54,629 nt of DNA from Deltaproteobacteria bacterium HGW-Deltaproteobacteria-14 (GTDB lineage Bacteria; Myxococcota_A; UBA9042; PHBI01). The stretch covers positions 1 through 54,629 of the forward strand of contig PHBI01000078.1 in NCBI GenBank assembly GCA_002841945.1. Direction: 5' to 3'. Below are positions 32,523 through 39,904 of the stretch, piece after piece (position 1 is the stretch's first letter; every line of letters starts with the position of its first letter). The notes under the pieces are model-generated. The model was not told the origin of the DNA, did no database searches, and saw only the letters and a list, made by a program, of their open reading frames with translations. Position numbers and translations under genes: made by a program.

Positions 32523-33311
32523 TCAGCGGCCCTCGAAGCGCCCGGCGCGGCGCTCGGCGAAGGAGCGAACGCCCTCGAGGGCGTCGGCGGTGTGCATCAG
32601 CCCGCGCGCCTCGGCCTTGAGCCCCTCGAGGGCGACCGCAGGGCCTCGCTCGACGGCGAGCCGCGCGGAGGCGAGGGTCGCGCGGACCGCCAGCGGCGCC
32701 TGAGCGGCGACGCGCTCGGCGATGGCGACGGCGCGGGCGAGCTGCTCGCCCGGCGCGACGATCTCCTGGGCGAGCCCGATCCGCAGCGCCTCGGCGGCGT
32801 CGAAGCGATCGCCCGTGAGGAGCCAGCGCATGGCGTTGCCCCACCCTGCGGCGAGCGGGAGGCGAATGGTCGCGCCCCCGAAGGCCATGATGCCGCGCTG
32901 GACCTCCATCTGGGCGAAGATCGTGTCGCTGGCGGCGATGCGGATGTCGCTGGCGAGCATCAGCTCGACGCCGATCGTCAAGCAGTAGCCCTGGACGGCG
33001 CAGACCAACGGCTTGGTGCGGCGACGCCCGAAGAGATCGAGGGGATCGAGGCCACCCGGCGGGACGAGGGCGGCACCTTTGGCGACCGCCGGGCCGACCT
33101 CGCGGAGGTCGAGGCCGGCCGTGAAGTGCTCACCGTGGGCGAAGAGGACCGCGCAGCGAGCGCTGTCGGTGTCCTCGAAGCGGGCGTACGCCCGCGCGAG
33201 GCCGTCGAGCATCCGAAGGCTGAAGGCGTTGCGCTTGTCGGGCCGGCCGAGGCCGATGAGGAAGACGTGGCCACGCTCCTCGACGGTGATGGGGTCACTG
33301 GGGCTCGTCAT
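32523..33311 (-). CDS. Enoyl-CoA hydratase/isomerase family protein (crotonase fold)
   Basis: 262 residues, usual length for the crotonase family, which handles acyl-CoA thioesters by stabilising an enolate. Visible features: RPDKRNAFSLRMLDGL, the oxyanion segment HFTAGLDLREV, and CAVQGYCLTIGVELMLASDIRIAA. The second active-site stretch reads AQMEVQRGIMAFGGATIRLP. The pair of Glu residues of true hydratases is not obvious, so hydratase activity is uncertain; isomerase or other crotonase chemistry is possible. ATG 33311 follows GAGG. Cytoplasmic, single-gene unit. Confidence 0.88.
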   Translation of the reverse strand: MTSPSDPITVEERGHVFLIGLGRPDKRNAFSLRMLDGLARAYARFEDTDSARCAVLFAHGEHFTAGLDLREVGPAVAKGAALVPPGGLDPLDLFGRRRTKPLVCAVQGYCLTIGVELMLASDIRIAASDTIFAQMEVQRGIMAFGGATIRLPLAAGWGNAMRWLLTGDRFDAAEALRIGLAQEIVAPGEQLARAVAIAERVAAQAPLAVRATLASARLAVERGPAVALEGLKAEARGLMHTADALEGVRSFAERRAGRFEGR

Positions 33312-33400
33312 GCGATCGACCTCGCGGCGGGGATTTGCCGACCACGGCATCGCGACGCGCGCGCCGTGTCAACCCCGGCCGGGCGTGGTATGGGCCATGC

Positions 33401-33697
33401 ATGTTCCGAAACATCATCATCCTGGTGTTCTTGGTGGCGGCCGCAGGGTTGGTGCTGTCCTGGGTGCGGCGCCCGAAGCGGCTGTTCGAGGTCCGGGTCG
33501 GCGAGGACGACGTCCTGGTGCTCGGGCCGATCCCGAACCGGAGTCAGGCGGAGGTGCGCGCGTTCGTACAGGAGCTGCGGCTGCCCGTCGGTGCGCGCAT
33601 CGTGGGCACGGAGCGTGGGACGGCGTATCGGCTCGAGTTCTCACCGACGGTGCGCCAGGACGACCGGGATCGGGTCCGGGAGTTCATCGGCGGTTGA
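33401..33697 (+). CDS. DUF3634-like small membrane-anchored protein
   Basis: 98 residues: an N-terminal membrane span (NIIILVFLVAAAGLVLSWV, 4-22), a basic stop (RRPKR) and a small beta-rich domain LFEVRVGEDDVLVLGPIP...VQELRLPVGARIVG. This fits DUF3634, a family of short single-span proteins of unknown function. ATG 33401 was chosen because it opens the membrane span; the frame upstream lacks similarity. Followed by a 566-base gene-free region rich in hairpins. Confidence 0.7.
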   Translation: MFRNIIILVFLVAAAGLVLSWVRRPKRLFEVRVGEDDVLVLGPIPNRSQAEVRAFVQELRLPVGARIVGTERGTAYRLEFSPTVRQDDRDRVREFIGG

Positions 33698-33769
33698 TCC
33701 CCCGGTGCCCCCCGCACGGCGGAGCCGCCGCGACCGCGCGATGAGCCTCCGAGGAGCCCGAAGTTCGCG

Positions 33770-33968
33770 TTGTCGAACCCAAAAAAGTCCGTCGCGGGGA
33801 AACTCTCCGGGCCCTTGGTGCGTATCTCTCATAGGTGCCCTGGTGACGACCCGGTTCGCCGGGACAGGGCACAGCCTGTCGAGACGTGGACCCACGCGTC
33901 TCACTCTCCCCTCCAAGCACTCCCGCTCTGGCACCGTCGGCGACACTGTTCGCCGGCGGTGTTCCTCC
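33770..33968 (+). ncRNA. Hairpin-rich structured RNA candidate
   Basis: Part of a 566-base gene-free region (33698-34263). Clear helices: GTGCCCTG/CAGGGCAC (33835-33842 with 33865-33872) enclosing CCCGG-UUCG-CCGGG (33850-33863); GAGACGTG with 33895-33902 (8 bp, one G-U pair); and a 12-bp stem 33932-33943/33950-33961. The UUCG loop fixes the plus strand. The string AAGTCC...GGGGAAACTCTC (33785-33808) resembles the 3' domain of the large RNA (10147-10170: AAGTCC...GGGGAAAACTCTC). Repeat copy 4 follows at once, so both may be one transcript or the leader of the lipoprotein gene at 34264. Confidence 0.5.
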
Positions 33969-34090
33969 TTTCGCCAACGGCAGGGCGGGACCCGGAGGTC
34001 GGAGCTGGTCCCGCAGGACGACGAGATCGCACCGCTGCGGGGCTCCGAGCGCAGCGCCCGGAGAGACCGCAGGGACCGACCGATGTGACG
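33969..34090 (+). repeat. Dispersed structured element, copy 4 (divergent)
   Basis: It shares the 5' block CGCCAACGGCAGGGCG, CCGGAGGTCGGAGCTGGTCC and the 3' block GAGACCGCAGGGACCGACCGAT with copy 1. Its middle is replaced by a longer hairpin, CGCTGCG/CGCAGCG around GGGCTCCGAG (about 34032-34055). The 5' stem is kept with a different pair set. Confidence 0.65.
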
Positions 34091-34263
34091 GTGACGGGGG
34101 ACCGCGCAGTCGCCGTGGACGTGCGACGACCTCCTTGGAGAGCCCGACCGCACGCGGCCGAAAGCGCTCAAGGATCGGCCCGAAAGTACGAAGGTTATCC
34201 TCGTGGGGGGAGCGTGCGGTCGGCCGGAACACCCGGCCCCCGACGCGTCCACGGGGAGGCAGC

Positions 34264-34692
34264 ATGAAGCTCGGAATGGCGTTGATTTTGGCGGCGATGA
34301 CCGCGGGTTCGATGGGGTGCGCGGCCGGTCCCCAGGTCGTGCGCTCGCCAGGCTACATGCCGCAGCCGATAGGGCGGGCGGTCGTGGGCCAGTGCTACGT
34401 CGAGGACGAGGTCCACACCATCCGACACGCCGTGGACATCCAGCGTTCGGGCCAGCTCGCGATCAAGGCCGACGTGAAGACCGGCAACCTCAACGCCGAG
34501 ATCCTGCTCAAGTCGCCGGACGGCGCCTACGTTCAGCACCTCGTGACCAGCCCGGCGCAGCGCTCCTACGAGATGAACCTGCCGGCGGAGCGCGGGACCT
34601 GGGAGATCGTCGTCGTCTGCCGCCGCGGGGTGGCGAGCTACACGGTCGAGGCGGAGATGGCCCCGGTGGTGACCCTCGGGGCGGCCCAGTAA
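34264..34692 (+). CDS. Small lipoprotein of unknown function
   Basis: 142 residues. The signal peptide ends AGSMGC (Cys19), then GPQVVRSPGYMPQPIG and a beta-rich domain with C-terminal strands (LAIKADVKTGNLNAEILLKSPDG, YEMNLPAERGTWEIVVVCRRG). The pattern suggests a small beta-sandwich akin to bacterial pre-peptidase-like domains; not assigned. ATG 34264 starts the signal peptide and follows GGGGAGGC. Possibly led by the structured region upstream. Confidence 0.75.
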   Translation: MKLGMALILAAMTAGSMGCAAGPQVVRSPGYMPQPIGRAVVGQCYVEDEVHTIRHAVDIQRSGQLAIKADVKTGNLNAEILLKSPDGAYVQHLVTSPAQRSYEMNLPAERGTWEIVVVCRRGVASYTVEAEMAPVVTLGAAQ

Positions 34693-34701
34693 ACCGAAGC
34701 G

Positions 34702-34718
34702 CAGGCGCGCCGCGCCTG
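34702..34718 (+). terminator. Hairpin after the small lipoprotein gene
   Basis: CAGGCGC-GCC-GCGCCTG, 7 bp, ten bases after the stop. A wider CGAAGC/GCTTCG pairing surrounds it (about 34695-34737). Confidence 0.35.
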
Positions 34719-34773
34719 GCACACGGAGCGGCTTCGTGGAATCTTCGCAGGGCCCCGCGCCCTCGGAGACGCC

Positions 34774-36015
34774 ATGAAGCCGCTGCTGCTCGTTCTGACG
34801 CTGATGATCCTGCTCCCGGGCGCCTGCGGCGGGCGTGAAGTCTCCGAGGAGGAGCTGGCGGCGATGGCCGCGACCGCCCGGGAGAAGGCCGAGCGGGTGC
34901 GCGGTTTGAGCTTGCCCGCGGCCGGGTTCACCGAGGCCGTCGCGAGCAAGGACGAGGTCGCGAGCTACCTCGACGCGCGGCTCACGAAGACCGGGGCGCG
35001 CGCGCAGATCGCGCTGGCCGGTCGGCTCCTCGAGGACCTGGGCGCCGTCGCTCCCAACACCGACCTGGCGGGGATCGTCGAGCGGCTGACCCGCGAGCAG
35101 ATCGCGGGGTACTACGACTGGGAGAAGAAGACCCTCTACCTCGCCGATTGGATGCCGCGGTTCCTGCAGGAGCCGGTCCTCGTCCACGAGACCACCCACG
35201 CGCTGCAGGACGCCCACTTCGACCTCGGGCGCTTCATGACCCCGATCCCCGGCGGAGACGACGCCCAGGCCGCGATCCAGTCGGTGATCGAGGGGGACGC
35301 GATGCTCACGATGATGGAGGATCTGCTCCCGAAGAAGAGCCCCGCCGGCCGTGAGATGGCCTACGGGATGATGGTCGGTGCGACGGAGCAGCAGATCGCG
35401 GCGCTCGACGCCCCGCGCGTCGTCACCGAGGGGTTGATCTTTCCCTATACCGCGGGGATGCAGCTGGTCCGCGCGGTGCGGGACCGCGGCGGGTGGGCGG
35501 CGGTCAACCGGATGTACGAGGACGTGCCGCTCTCGACCGAGCAGGTGATCCACCCACGGAAGTACCTCGACGCGCCGCGAGACCTGCCGCAGCGGGTCGC
35601 TGTGACCGTGCCGGCGGGGCTCACCGCGGCGGGGTGGGCCGTGGCCTACCGCGGACCTCAGGGGGAGCTCGGCTGGCGCATCGTGTTGAGCGCGGCGCTG
35701 GCGCGGGACGTGGCGAGCAAGGCGGCCGAGGGCTGGGACGGCGACGAGCTGGTCCTGCTCGAGCGGTCGGCCGGCGGACCGACGATCACGTTGATGGCGT
35801 CGGTGTGGGACGACGAGCGCGAGGCCGAAGAGGCGACGGTCGCGATGCGCGCCACCAAGGTCCCGCCGCGGGCGATCGTGCGCGACGGGGCCAGGGTCGC
35901 CGGCCTGTGGGGAGAGGCGGTCGCGGACGCCGAGGGGCTGGCGCGGGAGGTGCTGGAGACGATGCAGGCCGATGAGGTCGCGACCTTCGACGCGCTGACC
36001 GCGGTGAACCGGTAG
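34774..36015 (+). CDS. Zinc metallopeptidase-like lipoprotein
   Basis: 413 residues. Signal peptide with Cys18 (LLPGAC), a helical N-terminal region, then H138-E-T-T-H142 (LVHETTHALQDAHFD), a zincin HExxH motif, with E173 in SVIEGDAM as likely third ligand; this layout matches gluzincin-like proteases of unknown specificity. The C-terminal 200 residues hold no recognised domain (TVPAGLTAAGWAVAYRGPQGELG). The catalytic residues seem intact. It is 81 bases after the lipoprotein gene and converges on the gene at 36026, 10 bases away. Confidence 0.85.
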   Translation: MKPLLLVLTLMILLPGACGGREVSEEELAAMAATAREKAERVRGLSLPAAGFTEAVASKDEVASYLDARLTKTGARAQIALAGRLLEDLGAVAPNTDLAGIVERLTREQIAGYYDWEKKTLYLADWMPRFLQEPVLVHETTHALQDAHFDLGRFMTPIPGGDDAQAAIQSVIEGDAMLTMMEDLLPKKSPAGREMAYGMMVGATEQQIAALDAPRVVTEGLIFPYTAGMQLVRAVRDRGGWAAVNRMYEDVPLSTEQVIHPRKYLDAPRDLPQRVAVTVPAGLTAAGWAVAYRGPQGELGWRIVLSAALARDVASKAAEGWDGDELVLLERSAGGPTITLMASVWDDEREAEEATVAMRATKVPPRAIVRDGARVAGLWGEAVADAEGLAREVLETMQADEVATFDALTAVNR

Positions 36016-36025
36016 GCGGGCGCCG

Positions 36026-36973
36026 TCAGCGGGCTGGGGGCGCCGCCGAGACCCCGGCCAGGAATCCCTCGAGGGCGCTGAAGTACTGGCCCGGGCACTC
36101 GTTGAAGCCGTTGTGCCCGCAGTCCGGGATCTCGCGGACCGTGAGGCGCGCGGCGGGGAAAGCGGCGGCGAGATCCTGGGCCATCTCGGGCCCGAAGGGG
36201 TCGGCCCCGCCCGAGAGCACCAGGATGGGCATCTCCAGGCGCCCCATGGCGTCGCGCAGGTCGAAGTCGCCGATGTTGCGCCAGGTGCTGTCGAGGACCC
36301 CCTCGCGGCAGCTCGACCCGCCGAGGTCGTGCGCCTTCGGGTGGCTCGGGTCGCCGTAGTACACGGGGGCGAGGGCGAGCTGCGTCGGGACGCAGTCGTC
36401 GCCTCGGGCGGGCGGCAGGACGGCGGGGACGATCCCGCGCGCGGCGAGGGAGCGGCGGCGCGCGTGGAAGCGCGAGAACGCGTCCTGGAGCTCGTCGACC
36501 GAGCCCGGCACCGAGTCGAGCAACAGCAGCGCGCGCGCCCGCTCGGGGTGATCGATGGCGTAGCGGATGGCGATGAGGCCTCCCCACGACTGGCCGGCGA
36601 GGACGAGCTCCGGGGCGTCGAGGGAGGCGCGCAGGGCGTCGAGATCCGTGACCTGACCCTCGAGGGTCTGGGCCGCCGCCGGGACGACCTCGGAGGCGCC
36701 GACCCCGCGCTGGTCCCAGAACGCGACGCGGAAGCCAGCGTCGACCAGGCGGGCGAGGGGCCGGGTGTATTCGTGGGAGATCCCCGGGCCACCGTGGATC
36801 ACCACCAGGAGCGGGGCGTCCGGGACCGCCGGCGTCACCCAGCCGCGGAGGTGGATCGCCCCGGAGGTGAAGTCGAAGGGGGTCAGCTCCGAGCCGGCTT
36901 CATCACCTTTGGGGCCGCACGCGCTGGCGACGAGCGCGGCGAGCGAGAGCGTCATGACGAGCCGGCGTGCCAT
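36026..36973 (-). CDS. Proline-iminopeptidase-like alpha/beta hydrolase, lipoprotein
   Basis: 315 residues. Signal peptide ending VASAC (Cys19), so exported. The S33-type alpha/beta-hydrolase shows VVIHGGPGISHEY (HGGPG oxyanion motif), FWDQRGVGAS, the nucleophile elbow GQSWGG, a late Asp (SGGADPFGPE) and the catalytic His in PDCGHNGFNECPGQY, so the triad is complete. It probably hydrolyses N-terminal residues from peptides, or an ester, in the periplasm. An insertion with Cys pairs (DDCVPTQ, SSCREG) lies in the cap region. ATG 36973 begins the signal peptide. Confidence 0.88.
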   Translation of the reverse strand: MARRLVMTLSLAALVASACGPKGDEAGSELTPFDFTSGAIHLRGWVTPAVPDAPLLVVIHGGPGISHEYTRPLARLVDAGFRVAFWDQRGVGASEVVPAAAQTLEGQVTDLDALRASLDAPELVLAGQSWGGLIAIRYAIDHPERARALLLLDSVPGSVDELQDAFSRFHARRRSLAARGIVPAVLPPARGDDCVPTQLALAPVYYGDPSHPKAHDLGGSSCREGVLDSTWRNIGDFDLRDAMGRLEMPILVLSGGADPFGPEMAQDLAAAFPAARLTVREIPDCGHNGFNECPGQYFSALEGFLAGVSAAPPAR

Positions 36974-37108
36974 CCGCGTGGAGCCTCCCAGGGGGTAACG
37001 GCAGCGGCACCCTAACCCACGGTGGCGCCGGCGGGCACGAAATTGTCATCAAGTCCGGCGCGCTTCGTGCCGTTGAGAGCACAGACCGAACGCCACCGAG
37101 GTCGGACC

Positions 37109-37981
37109 ATGGTCTCGCTCAAGAACCCACACCCGCCCGTCCGCACGGCCGGGGACGACCTCTCCAGCGCCTGCGCGGAGGCGCGAAAGCACCTCGCGCT
37201 GCTTCGAATCGCGCTGGAGAGCCAAGCGGACCCCGTGCAATTGCACATCGATGCGGCCATGCATGCGGTCGAAACCATCGAATATGGTATCGACGATTCG
37301 TTTTGTGCAATGCGGCAAATCGCGGACGCCGTGGCCCTCGCGCCGCCCGGTGCGAGCGACAGGCGGCTACGCGAGATCGAGGAGGCGCTAGCGGACGCTC
37401 GGGACTCGGTCGACGCCGTCATGACGGCCCGCGACGTGGCGGCGGCTCGGCACGCCGAGGCGCTGGCGAAGCGGGATCGGGTGATCGCGAACATGCACGA
37501 GGAGCTGGCGACGCTGCATGCCGAGGTGATGGCGCTCGGTGTCGAGCGCGACGCCGCGTGGAGTGGCCGAGGCGCCCGTGGCGGAGCGGATCACGTCGAG
37601 GCGCTGATGGCGCGCCGGGACCACGTGATCAACGACATGCACCACGAGATCGCCGACGTCCACGCCGAGGCGCTGACCCTCGAGATGGAGCGGGACCAGG
37701 CGCGGGAGCGGATCGCGGCCCTCGAGGACGCCACGCGGCTGCTGGAGCTCGACCTCGAGGCGACCCGGGCCGAGCGCGAGCGCTATCGCGACCGGCTGCG
37801 CGACGCGGTGGACGCCGCGCGCACTGGGCGCGCGGCCGAGCTGGCGGGCGGCTGGATGCCGCTCACCGGGCGGCTCGATCGCCCGGGCGGGCGGCGGGTC
37901 GCGCGCACGACGACGGAGCTGGTGCGCCGCGCGGCGGCGCCGCCTTTGGTGAGCGCCGGTGACGATGTGACGACCGCCTGA
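37109..37981 (+). CDS. Coiled-coil protein of unknown function
   Basis: 290 residues. From about residue 85 it is a long heptad-like helix with an internal near-repeat: KRDRVIANMHEELATLHAEVMALGVERD is echoed by RRDHVINDMHHEIADVHAEALTLEMERD about 50 residues later, then LELDLEATRAERERYRDRL. The first 80 residues (HLALLRIALESQADPVQLHIDAAMHAVETIEYGIDD) are helical with a His-kinase-like look but no catalytic motif. Cytoplasmic, structural role likely. ATG 37109 follows GAGG. No partner suggested by neighbours. Confidence 0.75.
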   Translation: MVSLKNPHPPVRTAGDDLSSACAEARKHLALLRIALESQADPVQLHIDAAMHAVETIEYGIDDSFCAMRQIADAVALAPPGASDRRLREIEEALADARDSVDAVMTARDVAAARHAEALAKRDRVIANMHEELATLHAEVMALGVERDAAWSGRGARGGADHVEALMARRDHVINDMHHEIADVHAEALTLEMERDQARERIAALEDATRLLELDLEATRAERERYRDRLRDAVDAARTGRAAELAGGWMPLTGRLDRPGGRRVARTTTELVRRAAAPPLVSAGDDVTTA

Positions 37982-38044
37982 GCGGCGCTCGGGTCGTTCG
38001 CGATCGGGACGGGTCGCTTGCGTCGCCCCGGCGGGCGGGGCAAG

Positions 38045-38881
38045 GTGCGCCGCGTGCAGCGACCGAGCCCAATCGCCGGGGTCCTCTTCGTAGACGTGGA
38101 CGGCACCCTGGTCGGCGCGAACGACGTGGCGCCGCGCGTCTGGCCGGCGCTCGCGCGGCTGCGGGAGCGCGGCTGGCGGGTCGGCGTGTGCACCGGCCGG
38201 CCGGGCCGAGGCGAGGCGCTCGGCTACGCGGCTCGGGTCGATCCCGAGGGGCTGCACGTGTTCGAGTCCGGCGCCGTGGTGATGCGGGGGGACGGGACGG
38301 TGGTGCGCGCGGACGCGTTGCCGACGGCCGCGGTGGCCGAGGCGATCGCGCTCGGGGACGCGGTCGGGGCGACGGTCGAGGTCTACACCGCCGCCGGCGG
38401 CTACCACGCGCGCGAGCGCAACACCCAGATCGCGGCGCACGAGGCGCTGCTCGGCGTCGGCGCCACGATCGGCCCGCTCCCGGCGGGGCCCATCGTGCGG
38501 GTCCAGTGGGTCGTCGGAGATGACGCCTGGCCGGCGCTCGAGCGGGGAGCGGCGGCGATCGATGGCGTCGACATCCACGTCGGTCGCTCGCCGCGGATGC
38601 CTGCGGTGCGCTTCGTCGCGGTCACCGCGCGCGGGGTCTCGAAGGCGTCGGGGGTGCGGGCGGCGCTCGCGCTGCTCGGCGTCCCGATCGAGCGCGCCGC
38701 GATGGTCGGTGACAACCTCAACGACATCCCCGCCCTGCGGATTGTAGGCGCCGCCTTCGTCACCGCCGACGGGGCGCCCGAGGCGCTGGCCATCGCCCAC
38801 CACGTGGTCCCCGGGCCGGACGCCGGCGGGGTCGCGGACGCGGCGGAGCTGCTGCTCGCCGCCTTCCCCGAGGGCCTGTAG
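38045..38881 (+). CDS. HAD-superfamily (Cof-type) hydrolase
   Basis: 278 residues from GTG 38045, preceded by GGCGGGGC; an upstream TTG and a downstream GTG at 38054 are alternatives. Cof-type HAD phosphatase with motif I DVDGTL, motif II TGR, Lys of motif III in SKASGV and motif IV GDNLNDIPAL; cap region in between. These enzymes dephosphorylate sugar phosphates, nucleotides or cofactor intermediates in the cytoplasm. The substrate cannot be predicted here. A hairpin terminator follows at 38903-38927. Confidence 0.87.
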   Translation: MRRVQRPSPIAGVLFVDVDGTLVGANDVAPRVWPALARLRERGWRVGVCTGRPGRGEALGYAARVDPEGLHVFESGAVVMRGDGTVVRADALPTAAVAEAIALGDAVGATVEVYTAAGGYHARERNTQIAAHEALLGVGATIGPLPAGPIVRVQWVVGDDAWPALERGAAAIDGVDIHVGRSPRMPAVRFVAVTARGVSKASGVRAALALLGVPIERAAMVGDNLNDIPALRIVGAAFVTADGAPEALAIAHHVVPGPDAGGVADAAELLLAAFPEGL

Positions 38882-38902
38882 CAAACACGAGCGGGCTCGG
38901 GC

Positions 38903-38927
38903 GGCCCGGCGTCCTATCCGCCGGGCC
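38903..38927. terminator. Bidirectional terminator hairpin
   Basis: GGCCCGGCG (38903-38911) pairs with CGCCGGGCC (38919-38927), loop TCCTATC, between the HAD gene and the converging SDR gene. Confidence 0.5.
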
Positions 38928-39039
38928 CTTGCGATCTCCCCGTGAGCGCGCGCAGGTCCACGGGGGCGGCGGGGTCCATCGGCGCCAGCCTACCCCACTG
39001 TTGGACGGGCGCGCAGCCTGGGGCGCGCGTGGCGGTCGA

Positions 39040-39705
39040 TCACCAGGGGAGGACCTCGCCGTTGGCGTGATAGAACGTGCCGGTCGCGGCGAGGTCGAGG
39101 GCGTCGTAGCGGGCGAGGATGTCCGCCGCCGAGGTCGCCGCGTCCACGAGCCCCTGCCCTCCCGTCATGTCGGTCTTGACCCAGCCGGGGTGGACGAGCG
39201 CCACGGCGATCCCGGCGGGCTCGAGGTCGATGGCGAGGGACTTGCCGACCATGTTCACCGCGGCCTTCGACATCCGGTAGCCGTACATGCCGCCGGAGGT
39301 GTTGTCGGCCACCGAGCCCATGCGGCTGGTGATGACGGCGATCTTCCCGCCGCGCCCGAGGCGCGCGCGGAGGCGGGCGGCGACCCGCAGCGGCCCGAGG
39401 GTGTTGACCTCGAGCTGCTCGCGGATGGCGTCGAAGTCGAGGTCCGCGAGGCCGCCGCGGCGCAGCACGCCGGCGTTCAGCACCAGGCCGTCGAGCTGGA
39501 GCGCGCCGAGGCGCTCGTCGAGCGCCGCCACGTCGGCGTCGGAGGTCACGTCGACGCCGGCCTCGACCCGCACGCCGAGGGCGTCGAGCGCCGGCGAGCT
39601 GGCCCGGCACACGGCGATGACCGCGTCGCCTCGGGCGGTGAGCTGGCGCACCAGCTCCAGGCCGATGCCGCGGTTCGCGCCCGTCACCAAGATCGTATTC
39701 GCCAT
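39040..39705 (-). CDS. Short-chain dehydrogenase/reductase (SDR)
   Basis: 221 residues. Rossmann NAD(P)-binding motif TGANRGIG at the N-terminus, NAG in LVLNAGVL, catalytic Ser in VITSRMGSV and the YxxxK pair in YGYRMSKAAV. So a complete classical SDR that reduces a carbonyl or oxidises an alcohol in the cytoplasm. The closest familiar pattern is the sniffer/carbonyl-reductase-like branch; substrate unknown. ATG 39705 follows AAGGAG. The frame is open upstream but lacks a site and similarity. Confidence 0.88.
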   Translation of the reverse strand: MANTILVTGANRGIGLELVRQLTARGDAVIAVCRASSPALDALGVRVEAGVDVTSDADVAALDERLGALQLDGLVLNAGVLRRGGLADLDFDAIREQLEVNTLGPLRVAARLRARLGRGGKIAVITSRMGSVADNTSGGMYGYRMSKAAVNMVGKSLAIDLEPAGIAVALVHPGWVKTDMTGGQGLVDAATSAADILARYDALDLAATGTFYHANGEVLPW

Positions 39706-39904
39706 GTCCTGTCTCCTTGCTGTGCTGACTCGACTGGAGCGAAGGGGATAGTCACGAGGCCGGGCGAGGGTAGCCCGACGGGGCGCTTGCCGCGGCCCGG
39801 GCGGCTGACTATCTTGGCGCCGTGGCCGGATCCCGACTCCCCGACGCGCTCGCGACGCACACGACAGTGCCAAATTGACCTATAGAACAGGGCTATCGGC
39901 ACGT

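Noticed and set aside
24045..34090. CRISPR array
   Set aside because: The repeats are about 110-130 bases long, several kilobases apart and structured; there are no regular spacers and no cas genes.
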